A stretch of 64,000 bases of DNA from Bisporella sp. PMI_857 (lineage: Eukaryota > Ascomycota > Leotiomycetes > Helotiales > Helotiaceae): NCBI GenBank assembly GCA_021307315.1, contig JAJSPD010000016.1, forward strand, positions 434,001 through 498,000, given 5' to 3'. Below the pieces are notes generated by a model. That model saw only the letters and a list, made by a program, of their open reading frames with translations. It searched no databases and had not been told where the DNA came from. The translations under genes and the position numbers were made by a program. Below, one piece after another: positions 44,549 to 55,479 of the stretch. Each line of letters opens with the position of its first letter. Position 1 is the stretch's first letter.

Positions 44549-46416
44549 TTATTGTTGCTCCTCCTTCCTTTCCAGCCCACACTCTTTCGACAGCTTCTTG
44601 TATCTCCACCACGCCACATCGGGTTTCATTCCTCCCAACACCTCTCGCATCCGTTCCTCCTCATACGGCAAGCCTTCAAACTTGACTGCATCAGCAATAT
44701 AACCTGTAACAGTTGAGTGCTGCAGCGGCACCGCTCGGAGCATTCCTGCAATCCCAGACAATGATAACGAAGGATTCTGGTGCCAGAGAAAGTAGCAGCG
44801 GAGCGAGGCGGGAGAAGCCCGGTTCTGGTGGTGTGTAGCGCGGTACGAGTCTGCAAGTTGAGTGGCAGAGGCTAGAAGAGCGTGCTGCGTTTGAGTTAGA
44901 GGCGAAGGCGATTTAGTGGTTGTGTGTGATGTAGTTTTGCTCTGCATCCTAGGTCGAGAAGTAGAATAAGTTGTTGATATCTTCGTAGGTGGAACGTATG
45001 CAGTACCTGGATCAGAAGACCCTTCAGGTTCGGGATCCAGTTCTAGAGTTTCGGAAGCTTTTGCCAGGTATGAAGGAGACAGTTTCTTAGGCTGTTTTCG
45101 TGTAGAAACAGGGGGCTCTGGTTCTTCGGCCTCATTTTCATCCTCGCTCGGAATCTCAATGCCCTCCGCGATACGGATAGGCTTGTTAAGTTCGGCATGA
45201 TATGGAAGTGGTGGCGTGGGATCAAGAGCTAGTCTTTTTAAATTTAGAGTATCGTAAAGATGTATTCCAGCGTAAGAGTCGGAGGCTGCATAGACTATTT
45301 GGTCCATCACTAGAGGCTGGCTCCAATCACTTCCTCGAACCTCTCCTTTGAAGAGTGGCAGATGGAGATGCTCTTCTACTTGGGTGGCAAGCGAGACGAG
45401 TTTCTTGTTGATGAGATTGAAGTCCCTGGATGCAGAGCATTTCACCAGCTTATGAAGATGACTCAACTCAAATATCCCCTGGGCATGGATATCTAGGTTG
45501 TTTCTCAGGCGTGTGCAGTCTCCTTTGATGGCAACTCCCACTTTGGTAATTGCTGGATCTTCCATGATCCGTTTTAAAGATGGCGCAACGAGATCTTCAG
45601 TCTTGTCTCCTGCATACATGGCAATATGGAAAAGTGCAATCCGCTCCTCACTGGCCAACTGTACCAAAGATACATTTTTCTTGGCACCAGAGAGCCTGTG
45701 GGTATCCGTTTTCCATTCGATATCAAATCCAAGTACTTTCTTATTCATAAAATGCCTCTGTAAAACCTGCTCCGTTGTATGTTTCTTTTTGCAGTAATGG
45801 ACTCTGACTTTCGAAGCAACGCCACTCACATCGTCCGCTGGCCCTCGATATAAAGTATGTGACCAGTAAGACTCGGAGGAGCCAGGCTCAGCATTTCTAG
45901 CAGCTCTAAATACGTCTTCCGACATTCTAAACGCTGTTGTCGACTTCGGCAGCTCCTTCTGCTCTGGATCCTCGGCTACGTCCACGCCTGGCAGAATCTC
46001 TTCCGCTGTGGCCGCTTCTTGCACAGCTGGCTTTGACTCGATGCCTTCCGGCACTTCCAAAGTAGCCGCAATTATATCATCATGTTCCGCGCTTGCATTG
46101 GTAGTTTTGCTTAGGTTTCGAGGAGTACTCGCATTCGATAGGGAATTAAACACAATCCCATGCTGGGGCCTCCACGTATTCTGTAAGCCATTGGACCTCG
46201 GAACGGTAGACCTAACGCCCGTCTCAATTAGCAATCGTGCTTCTCCAATTCCCCAACCACAACTTACACCGTGCGTCCACTTATAAAGGCCATGGTTGAC
46301 CGCATAGCATCCGTAGCAAGGGTGCTCGTTCCGTCAAAAGAATTCATCCTACGTTTAGGATTAACCGGTCGTCGAAATACTTTGCCCAGCGTGAATGCTC
46401 CATCCCTACAGAGCAT
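44549..46416 (-). CDS. WRN-like 3'-5' exonuclease-domain protein
   Basis: A DnaQ-fold (DEDDy) exonuclease resembling the nuclease part of Werner helicase but without a helicase. Two exons (46416-46268 and 46211-44549) close to 603 residues; the start MLCRDGAFTLGKVF is the first ATG of an open frame. Catalytic motifs: Exo I GFDIEWK (Asp, Glu), Exo II GVAIKGDCTRL (Asp) and Exo III YAASDSYAG (Tyr, Asp). A Pro/Ser/Thr-rich linker (about 420-500) leads to a C-terminal helix-turn-helix-like part (LSGIAGMLRAVPLQHSTVTG), similar to the HTH_40 module found after RecQ/WRN-type enzymes. The N-terminus could be a mitochondrial leader. Substrate and compartment are unknown; a role in DNA repair or small RNA trimming is inferred. 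Confidence 0.88.
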
Positions 46417-46899
46417 GACGCGAGCATTTGTAGTGCTGCTCCGGCCGTGGATATGGTCCTGTGAAGGCAGACGCGACTCGAGACCCAATCGTTCGTGGCT
46501 TCGACGAGGTGAGATTTTGTGGGGCAGGCGAAAGCGCAAAATCACGGGAACTTCAACGGGCGACAAAAATTGAGTTGAATTTATTGTCGTCGAAAGAAGA
46601 TATCTTATAGGGCGACTAAACTACGAACATACTGGAGAGATAGCTACTACCTCTCTTGACTTCGAGGTCGATTCAATGTGAGTCAAGGCTTCGCCTTTGT
46701 TCCCTTTCTACTCCATCTCAGTCTCACGTGCATTTGAATATCGGGCTTTGCTCAGGCCAAAACCTACAGATTTAAGGTTGAGTAGAATGGGATATGTCAA
46801 AGGGCAATGAGTTTAAGCAATGAGCCTATTGCCCTATCTCAGTAACTATCTTAACATCGCTCCCAATAGACAACTTCGACACAAAGCCAAACTTTCACA
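46417..46899. promoter_or_regulatory. Divergent promoter of exonuclease and LSM5
   Basis: 483 bp between two divergent starts. No specific site was recognised. Confidence 0.45.
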
Positions 46900-47418
46900 A
46901 TGGCCTCCCAACTCCTCCCGCTAGGTACCATCTTCCATCCCCGTCACAAAACCCCTACTAACATCCTCAGAACTGATCGACAAATGTGTCGGCTCCAAAA
47001 TCTGGGTCATCATGAAGGGCGATAAGGGTACGCCTCACTTCCTTCTCTCTGTCCCATCATTGAAACGTACCCAGCTAACAACCCTCAGAATTCAGCGGAA
47101 CCCTCCTTGGCTTCGACGACTATGTCAACATGGTTCTGGAAGATGTTACGGAGTTGTAAGTTCAATTCATCCCACATGATGAAGGGGAGGGAACGAAGAG
47201 GTGAATATTAACAGAGAATAGTGATTACACAGGCAACCACACGAAGCTTTCTAAGATATTGCTTAATGGAAATAATATCTGCATGGTAAGTTTACGTCAA
47301 TTCTTCCCCTTGGTCATTCCTTTTTGTTTTATTTTCTCCATTCTTGCAAGCAGCTGTGGGAAGGCCATTTGCTGATGGTTGATAGCTCATACCTGGTGGT
47401 GAGGGACCGAAGAATTGA
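46900..47418 (+). CDS. LSM5: U6 snRNA-associated Sm-like protein LSm5
   Basis: A subunit of the LSm2-8 ring on U6 snRNA and of the LSm1-7 ring in mRNA decay. Five short exons close to 81 residues: MASQLLPLE/LIDKCVGSKIWVIMK, then FSGTLLGFDDYVNMVLEDVT, then DYTGNHTKLSKILLNGNN, then MLIPGGEGPKN. The Sm1 motif (GFDDYVNMVLEDV) and the Sm2 motif (ILLNGNNICMLIPGG) are complete. The third junction uses the acceptor GAATAG before TGATTAC and the last uses GATAG before CTCATACC. Such an intron-dense short gene is usual for LSm genes in filamentous fungi. It is convergent with RPB11. Confidence 0.95.
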
Positions 47419-47779
47419 TGAGGGGTATGAGGTTCCCGGAGGTAGGGATGGGTGTTGGTTTGCGAGGGAGGGTAGATGCTAGATAATGCTATCACCTTGA
47501 GGATGATGAGTTCGTGTGATGATGTGGTTGCTACACGCTACTAATGAGTCTTACTGGGGCAATATTCAAACAGTGTGTTCGCATATGCGTTATTAAAAGC
47601 TAATCATGCAACATTATTCAAACGTTTGTCGAAGCCGCGAAAGCACCATGAAATGTGTATGCATAACCTATGTGGTTTCTATGTATGAGCATTACCAGCC
47701 CGTATTTATTCCACCGCCACCAACGCCAGTCCTATGCATAACCCCAAACTCCTTCCAATCGATACCATGAGCTCAAACT
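47419..47779. other. Convergent 3' ends of LSM5 and RPB11
   Basis: 361 bp with no gene. Holds 3' untranslated sequence of both neighbours. Confidence 0.6.
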
Positions 47780-48301
47780 CTATTGCACATCCCCGTTATG
47801 ACCGCTGATCATCTTGCGCAGTTCAAACTCCTTCGTCCACTCCTCGCTCAGCTTATGCAGGTTCTTCACAAGAGCCTGGCAGATCTCCCGCACGATTGCC
47901 TTAGGTGTGATCTCGCCAGTTGTTTGGACTCGCAGCTCGAAGGTCGCAAAAAGTGGATGGGGGACTGTGGTCTGTCAGTATTGTGCCTGGGATGGTCCTA
48001 GTGGGAGACGAACCTTTATAGCCGCAGAAGAGGACGCGGGGGTCTTTGACTAGATATGCGCGCAGGAGATTCGCGAGAGTGTGGTCCTCTTTATTGACTG
48101 TGAAGATTGAGGTATTTGGTGTGCCTGCTGAGCGTCAGGATACAGTAGATGTTAATACAGGATGAGGCGCATACGGGTATCAATCTCCTCGGTGATTTTC
48201 TTCTCTCCTGGGGAGAGCAAGAAGAGCTCGAATCTAGGAGCTTATTAGCATGCTGCAATAAATTGAAGGACACAGGGAAGTCACCTGTCTGGCGCGTTCA
48301 T
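47780..48301 (-). CDS. RPB11: RNA polymerase II subunit Rpb11
   Basis: A small subunit that pairs with Rpb3 to start polymerase II assembly in the nucleus. Four exons close in phase. The start MNAPDRFELFLL is the family's conserved N-terminus, split by an intron after the Arg codon's second base. It is followed by EEIDTRTPNTSIFTVNKEDH, TLANLLRAYLVKDPRV, FCGYKVPHPLFATFELRVQT and a C-terminal helix VREICQALVKNLHKLSEEW. The stop is at 47780. The length is about 120 residues, as expected. An in-frame ATG at 48475 would add 58 charged residues, but the conserved MNAPDR start argues against it. Confidence 0.94.
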
Positions 48302-48885
48302 GGCTTCTTCAGGTTTGTTTGTGGACTCTCGGTGCTTTCCGTGCTTATCTTTCTGATGAAAAAAATATATCTCTCTTTCTCCAAAAGGTCCTGTTGGGTT
48401 ACAATCAATAAGGCTCTTTTTCCTCTTCCTACCGTCTGAAGAGTCAGACGCCTCTTCAGGTGAAGGTCGCGACATTTTGGTAGAGTTGCTGTGATGAGCA
48501 TACTTACAAAATATGGTGGGGCTATATATGAGATATTTCCTTTAAACGATAACAGATTAAGCAGATGCGCAAGGTCGTGATTGCTTGCTCCTATCGTTGG
48601 GCGGTGTCGTGAGGTCAAAGAAAGTGCCGGCAGCCAAAATTTAAGGTGGAAAGGCCGATGAGGCTCGGCGGGAAGGCTAGCTTGAAACAGTCTAGTCATA
48701 CTAAAATCCGGGGATCGGATACGGAGACCCCTCCCCCCCAAACCTATCATTACCTCGGTTTCGTCACCCAGTGAATAAGCCTTCATGAAGATGATGTTCT
48801 TGATGAAAGAGTTCGGAAGCGAGGTACAACTTTATCTTAAGTTGACTGATTCTTCAATTCACAGATTGAATTTCTCTATACCAAA
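48302..48885. promoter_or_regulatory. Divergent promoter of RPB11 and nitronate monooxygenase
   Basis: 584 bp between divergent starts. Open frames here are shadows. No confirmed sites. Confidence 0.45.
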
Positions 48886-49950
48886 ATGGTAGTTCAGGAT
48901 TCCCTCCAGATCCATTACCCATGGACCACATCTCCACTTATAGCTTCCGCTCCCATGCGGCTTATTTCCACGGCTCCCCTTGCCTTGGCAGTCTCACAAG
49001 CCGGTGGTTTTGGTTTCCTTGGTGCTGGTACAGACAGCTCTACACTTCAATCTCTCCTGAATTCTGTCAACGAAAGCCTCTTCTCCTCTTCGCCACTAGA
49101 AACTCATCATGATACCCTTCCCGTCGGCGTAGGTTTCATTTGCTGGGGCACCGACCTCCACTCTGCTCTTCAGGCACTGAAGTCCCAATCTCGTAAGCCC
49201 GCAGCAGCATGGCTCTTCGCACCAAACTCAAATTCTGAGCTCGTAGCTTGGGCAGAAGGTATCAGGGAAGCTACGGATGGGAAGACAAAGATTTGGGTGC
49301 AAGTCGGAAGCGTGAAGGATGCGCTTGAGGCTGTGAGGATGTGTAAACCTCATGTTCTCGTAATTCAAGGGAATGATGCTGGTGGACATGGGCTGGCGCA
49401 GTCGGCTTCTCTTATTACGTTACTGCCGGAATGTAGAGATGCACTAGCAGAGGCTGGACTTTCGGATGATCTTGTACTAATTGCCACCGGCGGCATTATG
49501 AATGGACAGGGAGCAGCTGCTGCGTTGGTGTTGGGTGCTGATGGGGTATGCTTGGGGACGAGATTCCTGGCAAGCCCTGAAGCTGCAATCAGCAATGGGT
49601 ATAGACAGGATGTTGTGAGTGCCAAAGATGGCGGTGTTAGTACGGGAAGGACGAAAGTGTATGATACTTTGCGAGGCACTACAGGATGGCCTGAGATCTA
49701 TAATGGAAGAGCTGTGCTTAACCATAGTTTTTGGGATCATGAAAATGGCATGACCGAGGAAGAAAATAAGAGGCGCTATGAAGAAGCTCTAAAACTAGGT
49801 GATGATGGGTGGGGAGAGAATGGAAGACTGACTGCTTATGCAGGTGCTGGTGTGGGTTTGGTGAAGAAGGTCATGCCGGCGAGGGATATTGTGCTTGAAC
49901 TACAAGAAGGTGTTAGGCTAGCCCTGGACAAGACGAGATCGATATTCTGA
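48886..49950 (+). CDS. Nitronate monooxygenase (2-nitropropane dioxygenase-like)
   Basis: An FMN TIM-barrel enzyme that oxidises alkyl nitronates, detoxifying compounds such as propionate-3-nitronate. Single exon, 354 residues. The FMN and active-site motifs are present: SAPMRLISTAPLALAVSQAG at the start, GNDAGGHG with the conserved His, IATGGIMNG and GADGVCLGTRFLASPEA. The C-terminal part differs from the bacterial class, with an extra KRRYEEALKLGDDGWGENG segment, and there is no PTS1 tail (it ends RSIF). It shares only the core motifs with the second copy at 57975, so the two are not a recent duplication. The substrate is unproved. Confidence 0.9.
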   Translation: MVVQDSLQIHYPWTTSPLIASAPMRLISTAPLALAVSQAGGFGFLGAGTDSSTLQSLLNSVNESLFSSSPLETHHDTLPVGVGFICWGTDLHSALQALKSQSRKPAAAWLFAPNSNSELVAWAEGIREATDGKTKIWVQVGSVKDALEAVRMCKPHVLVIQGNDAGGHGLAQSASLITLLPECRDALAEAGLSDDLVLIATGGIMNGQGAAAALVLGADGVCLGTRFLASPEAAISNGYRQDVVSAKDGGVSTGRTKVYDTLRGTTGWPEIYNGRAVLNHSFWDHENGMTEEENKRRYEEALKLGDDGWGENGRLTAYAGAGVGLVKKVMPARDIVLELQEGVRLALDKTRSIF

Positions 49951-50684
49951 GATCCTTGGGTGCAAATTTGCGCCATGATAAGAGCTTTATTTCAAAAATG
50001 TATGGCCGAAGCCGTATAGTATTAAAGGATCTACATACGGCTGTAATCTAAAGCAAGCAAAGCTCTGGGGCGGACACAAAGGTTGCTGCGAGATATAACC
50101 AGCGCATTCGGTAAGTCTGATCTGACCGCTTGAGGAAAACCAAATCGTCTGTTATTCATGTGATAGAAATGAGTTTGAAGTCAGGAAATAAGAGTGTTCA
50201 GTGTCTTGATGTTCATTTATACCAGTAGTTTTAGTCCAAATGCCAGCAGTAAAGTTAATAATAATCTGATGTGGTCATGACCCCAAGATACTGAAAATTT
50301 GAAGCAATGCAACAAAAGGTATGAAACTCCATCTCGGTACGATAAAGTGCTGTAAATGGCTTTGCTTTGGGGGTGTCAGCATTAGTGAACATAGAAAATT
50401 TCATACATTGGCATTAATAATGATGTTTCACAGAATCTACAGTTTGATAGCACGAAGATTTAATATTTAGAGCTATCACAATCATATATGCAACAGTTAG
50501 AGTTTGAGGTTCATAAAACTTTCCCAAACACCCGCACGATCCCAACATGACGAGCTCTTCGCATGCTTCTAAACGCCGACCCATATGTCCCTCCCAATCT
50601 CCGATTCCATGCAAATGCGCGCCAGCAAACCCTTATCTCGAACCATCATAAGAATTAACAAGAAGATACAATAACATATTGTGC
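49951..50684. other. Convergent 3' region, no gene
   Basis: 734 bp between the nitronate monooxygenase stop and the stop of the minus-strand hypothetical gene. AT-rich, no features seen. Confidence 0.5.
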
Positions 50685-51980
50685 TCAACTAAAATGGGGT
50701 AATCGAGCGGGTACAAAATCTTCTCTAGACCCTATATCTGGCGTCTTCGCTGGCAGGTCCTGGACCACTTCCGAATGATCTGATTGTGTCCGAGGAGTGG
50801 GTATATTTTCTATGCCTAGCGAGTCGACCTTTGTTTCTCTTACAGCCTCATGAGGAGCTTCACTGGCTGAAAGGCCTCTTTCTTTCGCTAATCGAAGTGC
50901 AGCCTCGCGTTTCCTCTCTACTTCAGCGTCTTCTTCCAGTCGTATCCGCTCCTCCTCGTGTTGTAAATCCGTCAATGACAGCGTTTTTATCGTATTCGGA
51001 CTCGCTGAATCAGGTACATGAGGCAATGAAGTACCGGATCCCGCCCGTCGCTCTCCAATTGAAGGCCGTGAATGTGTTGATTGCGTTCCTCGTGAAACAT
51101 TTCTACTAGAAACATTTTTCGACCCCATTGGCCGCTTTCCTTTACTCGACTTTGTTTTCCCACTACTATGATCGTCTAAGCCAGCGTTTGTCATGCGTCT
51201 CTCAAGCGCCATAGCAAATTCATCGTCTAATGGTACCGCATCATCTTCTCCGTCACTAGGGAAAAGATCACCACGAGATCGGAAGGAATCTGTCGTTTCC
51301 CCTGAGCTTGCGGTGTCGCTACGACTTCTCGTATGTCCTTTCGTAGGGGGGCTCTCATCATCCTCACCTTGGAGCAAAGCCTCGCCCTCTTCATCGGGAA
51401 AACCGGTGTGTATCTGTCCAGGATGGTCTTGAAGATCTGCAGCGCTAGGCTTATATCTTAAGGTGCCGCCCAGCTTGAATGGTAGCCTTCCCAAGAAGCC
51501 CAATGCACTTGTACTTGGTATCACAGTAGGATCCGGCTCTAATGTTTTCTTCCTCCCCCTTGTGCCGTAGCTCATCCCTCTTTTTCTCCTAGGTGCTTGA
51601 CCGATTGCATCGGATGGCCCACTATGTGATCCACTACCAGCCAGTAACCTGTCCAGCTCATCATTACCCCATCCTCCTAACAGCCCTCTGCTCTCTAAGC
51701 CATCATCCTCATCCCAGTCATCGTAAAAGTCAAAGCTCAATTCTGCTCTACCTCGGGTCCGCCCGCGCTCTCGCGCTCTTCTAGCGCGTTCCTCGCGATC
51801 TGGGAAGCAGTGCCCAGTACATTGTTCGAGGCCACTAGCGATGGAGCCGAAGCATGGATTGATATATTTGTGCTGGAAGGTCCAGATCCCAGCCGCAGCT
51901 GTCTCGGTCGCAGATTCGGCATTCTGAGAGAATTGGTTCCATGTTTGTCGGAAGCGAGGATCTTCAAGCAAAGGCGCCAT
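50685..51980 (-). CDS. Fungal protein of unknown function, disordered
   Basis: I cannot name this family. Single exon. I chose the ATG at 51980 (MAPLLEDPRFRQTWNQFSQN), as fungal proteins of this sort often begin MAPLLEDPRF; an in-frame ATG at 52013 would add 11 residues. The protein is 431 residues. The first 80 residues form a helical segment (ESATETAAAGIWTFQHKYIN, then CFGS). After DREERARRARERGRTRGR the chain is mostly acidic and Ser-rich, with a recurrent Asp/Glu pattern and a basic patch APRRKRGMSYGTRGRKK. A short coiled coil (LQHEEERIRLEEDAEVERKR) lies near 340. There is no catalytic motif or membrane span. The layout suggests a scaffold or adaptor, but this is inference. Confidence 0.8.
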   Translation of the reverse strand: MAPLLEDPRFRQTWNQFSQNAESATETAAAGIWTFQHKYINPCFGSIASGLEQCTGHCFPDREERARRARERGRTRGRAELSFDFYDDWDEDDGLESRGLLGGWGNDELDRLLAGSGSHSGPSDAIGQAPRRKRGMSYGTRGRKKTLEPDPTVIPSTSALGFLGRLPFKLGGTLRYKPSAADLQDHPGQIHTGFPDEEGEALLQGEDDESPPTKGHTRSRSDTASSGETTDSFRSRGDLFPSDGEDDAVPLDDEFAMALERRMTNAGLDDHSSGKTKSSKGKRPMGSKNVSSRNVSRGTQSTHSRPSIGERRAGSGTSLPHVPDSASPNTIKTLSLTDLQHEEERIRLEEDAEVERKREAALRLAKERGLSASEAPHEAVRETKVDSLGIENIPTPRTQSDHSEVVQDLPAKTPDIGSREDFVPARLPHFS

Positions 51981-52783
51981 TGTGAATTCGTAACTATATG
52001 CCTGGATATGCACTCGATATTAGGTTTGAGACAAGAAGCCTCTTGTCGGGGAAATGGTGCACCAAGCCCAATGTTGTGAACATGAAAGGAGGATGCTACG
52101 CCGACAAAAGCGATCGTGTTCGCGGGAATGGCTGTTTAGCTCCACCTCTTTGATTTTCTGGGGAGTGCGTCTATTCCTATTTAGTACTAGACTATTCAGC
52201 CTCACGTCCAAGGCTATGATGTATGTAAATATTTATCACGTGATATTAATATATACCATTCCTATTGTGGACTAGTGACACATCACTTGTACCTATTTCC
52301 AAGGGAGATCCTCTCAAGCTCCACCTTTTTTCTTTAGATTTGTATTCTTGTAATTGAACCTTTCCGCTAGCTTGCAAAAGCGTTAGTATCAGCTTTGTGA
52401 CATCTATAGAATCACGTATTGTGAAATCCCGTGTTATAAGCTTACGGGCTTTACAAAGCCTGGCATGTAAAGCCACAAAACACTAACATACTGGTGATAG
52501 TAACAAAATCAATTGTAGCTCTACTAATAAAATACTAAATAAGCCAACTGTTAATTTACTTAAAAGCTTAAACATACGGTTTTTAGGTTTTTTAGCATTT
52601 CAAACAATTGTATTAGTAGTTCTAGCGTTGTTAAAGGAAATAGTTGATTTTGCGCATGTAAAAATTTGTTAAAGTATCACGTGATAGTAAAAATGTTCTG
52701 CTTATAGAGAGATGGTCACTGCTGTTTAAATGCGCTCATTTTTAAGCACCATAGTACAGTGGTTATATATTGTACTCTACTAT
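51981..52783. other. Intergenic with AT-rich, CACGTG-bearing stretch
   Basis: TATCACGTGATA-like palindromes occur near 52229 and near 52676, about 450 bp apart, in AT-rich DNA. They may mark a degraded MITE, but each motif is its own palindrome, so an inverted pair cannot be distinguished from two independent sites. No gene is seen. Confidence 0.4.
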
Positions 52784-53090
52784 TGTTACGGCTCCTGTAC
52801 TACTCCGAGAGTAATATAAAAATAGAAGATCTAATCCGTGGGTTGTAGGTCTGGGAAGAAGTAGGTATATTACTTATACGAGAGTAGATCCCGATAACAA
52901 GTATACTATCAAGAATACTATTTGAGTTGAGCACGAAGCTCCCACCTAAAGAGAAACCTCTTTATTTATATAGAACTTTCGTGGTTTGGATCATTGCAAA
53001 ACCATAATCCATCACGCGTCCCTGCCCCTAAGCGAGCATATCGAGCCTCAGGCTTCTAAGGCATAAGTCTGTTGTTACCTGCACGTAACA
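52784..53090. mobile_element. Probable solo LTR
   Basis: A 307-bp segment starts TGTTACGGCTCC and ends GCACGTAACA, giving the TG...CA ends of LTRs with a 7-bp inverted terminus (TGTTACG/CGTAACA). Flanking 5-mers are ACTAT and ACTAG, a one-mismatch target duplication. TTATTTATATAGAA near 52960 resembles an LTR TATA box. GTTGTTAC-CTGCAC-GTAACAAC at the right end forms a hairpin. No internal retroelement coding lies beside it. A short MITE is the alternative. Confidence 0.5.
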
Positions 53091-53582
53091 ACTAGCAGGG
53101 TAGCCTTGCCAGGCCTTTCGCTTAAAATCCGCTTATCTTTAATAAGTAGCGAATCGTAAAATAATCGTCTTTATGAAAGCAAGCGCTTTTGCTTAAAAAA
53201 ACTTAATCAAGTTAGTTCGAAATAGCGAGGTGCTAGCAAAGATAAGCCTTTGCTAATAGCACAATAAATGACCCGTTGTAGCATAGTACAGAACCCCAGA
53301 AAGAAGTATTGTGATGGTGGTACCGTCGTCATAACACCTAGATCAGGACACCGCAACGGCAACCGCCTCACCACCCCGCACTTGAATGATATGGGCAACG
53401 CCGATGTGAAAACATGTGGAAACACATGTCAGAACTTCTAACGAATCACATGCTCCCAATTCTGCTTATTCGAGTGCGACAGCACATGAGAGAGGAACAA
53501 GGCAGTGGTATGACCCATTTGCATTTCTCGTCTATCTAGAACCAGACACCGCACATCATGCATGTTGTGATTTTACTTGTCC
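53091..53582. other. Intergenic, no gene seen
   Basis: 492 bp between the probable LTR and the permease stop, including its 3' region. A minus frame at 53207-53425 has no family content. Confidence 0.5.
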
Positions 53583-55479
53583 TTAGAAAGAGATCCGGGG
53601 CCCGTGGAAATGAGACTTGGCGTATAGGAACCAATTTATGAGGCCAAGAACAAAAGCAACAGCCAGAATAACGCAGGTATAGTCTACAGTGTTTGTTTAG
53701 TTAAAAATTTGGCCAGCCGTAGACATTGTGCGTAGGGAACTTACTCATGCTTGAGGCCGTGGTAGGCAAGATGATCGGGAGATTGAAGACGACGCTGGTA
53801 ACGAGACAGAAGATGACAGAGATGGTGTTAGCAACCCAGCCAACAACGTTGGGAACGCGGAAGGCCCGGTTCGAGGGTAGGTATTCGGTTGACCGCTTCC
53901 GATACATGAGCAGAATGATTGGGATGATGAATGATAGTTGCTGCAAGACAACAGCAGTACTTATCAATGCACCAAAAGCTGTGATGCGGAAAGGATTAGC
54001 GAGGTGCTGGGAGAGTTATATATCGTCATAATTTTAGGTATAGAAAAGCTTGGTAGAACTTGCCCGTTGAAGACGCCATATACATGCACCCACAAAGTGC
54101 TAGAAGCAGATATGTAGCAATGATAGAGTATACGGGAACTTGTAATTTAGGGTGGATTTGCTGCAGGCGGTCAGAAAAATACAATGCATCATCCCTAGCA
54201 AAAGACCATGCGAGTCGAGATGAGGTTTCTTGGATCGCATTCAAGATAAACATGCTCATGACGATACCAGCAACTGTGAGGATTGCCGCGATAGTTTTTG
54301 ATCGGAAATTCTGCGTCAAAACCGTAACGGGAATGTACCTAAACGAGCTCTGAGTTAGGCTTTACCAAAGCGTTTTTCTCAGCGAGAAGGACTTACCCGG
54401 TGCCGGTGAGAATTTCTATAATATTTTCGATACCATACATGGAGACAATAGAATACGCAAATGCCGTCAAAAAGCCAATCAGAATGGCGCCTAAAATGGC
54501 CTTGGGAACAAACCGACGAGGCTCCACGCACTCCTCAGCAAGATGCATAGCAGCATCAACTCCAATGAACATATAACAAGATGTTGAGAGGCCTATCAAG
54601 AAGGACATTCCATCTGGCCAACCTATAAAATTCAGGGAGGTTTTCCAGACAAGTTCACTAGAGGCTTTGGGAGAGGCTCGAACTAGAGTAATGATAATAG
54701 AGGCCAGGAACAACCCCAAACTCATAAAGACTGTAAAGAAGATGTAAGTTAAGATTCCAAGCACAAAGGATTATGAAGGTGTGTGATCAGAGGAACGGGA
54801 ACTCACAGCCAATATTGTGGATCCATGGAAGCCTCTTAAGGGCAAAGATATTGACAACCGCAATTACAAGAGCAACGGCTTGGAAAAGGAGAAATATCTG
54901 CCATTTATGGGTGACGAAAGTATCGTCCAATAGCGCGACCACGGCAAAGAGTGTCTGGCAGGGGATGATGGTGACGGACGCTCCAATTGCCACCCACGAA
55001 AATACAGACACGAGGCCGCAGGTGTAAGCCATTCCTACATTTATGCTTTCCGGTGCTAGGATTGACGCGAAGTGGTATTGTCCACCAGCGGTTGGATACA
55101 CACTTGCCAGTTCCGCTAAGGAGCATGCAATACATAAGTATCCTACGGAACTAACCAGGATGCTGTAAATCAAGGTCCTCGGTCCCCCGGCTGCTATCGC
55201 TAGTTGCACTGTACCAGAAACGCTGACCCAGCTATTGCAAATAACGAATGCAAGCGACAGCAAATTCAACATCCCAAATTGTTTCTTAGTTGCAGAGACA
55301 CCTAGTTGGAGATCGAGAGCATCAACAATTGGCGCCTTTGGGCTTTCGCCGCTCAGGGTGACCTGGGAAGTATCGCCATTTCCCTCATCTAGAGCAATCG
55401 AAGATTAGGGCATGCGTGTGCAAGATAATGAGAGAATGATGGACTTACCTTTAACTACCGTCCTCCTCGTAAAGCCCAT
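53583..55479 (-). CDS. Amino-acid/GABA permease of the APC superfamily
   Basis: A plasma-membrane transporter for amino acids, choline or GABA-type solutes. At least six exons. The start MGFTRRTVVK is followed by a 70-bp intron and DEGNGDTSQVTL; the cytosolic N-terminus ends LQLGVSATKKQFGMLNLLSL. About 12 membrane spans can be traced: the consensus ACSLAELASVYPTAGGQYHF between spans 2 and 3 is diagnostic of the amino acid/choline transporter branch; later spans include HLAEECVEPRRFVPKAILGA and ETSSRLAWSFARDDAL. The last exon is VILAVAFVLGLINWFLY and a short tail, stop at 53583. The length is about 510 residues. No break is seen. The substrate cannot be read from sequence; the family suggests GABA, choline or basic amino acids. 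Confidence 0.9.

Noticed and set aside
48302..48475. 58-residue N-terminal extension of RPB11
   Set aside because: In frame, but the family start MNAPDRFELF lies at 48301, so the extension is probably 5' leader.
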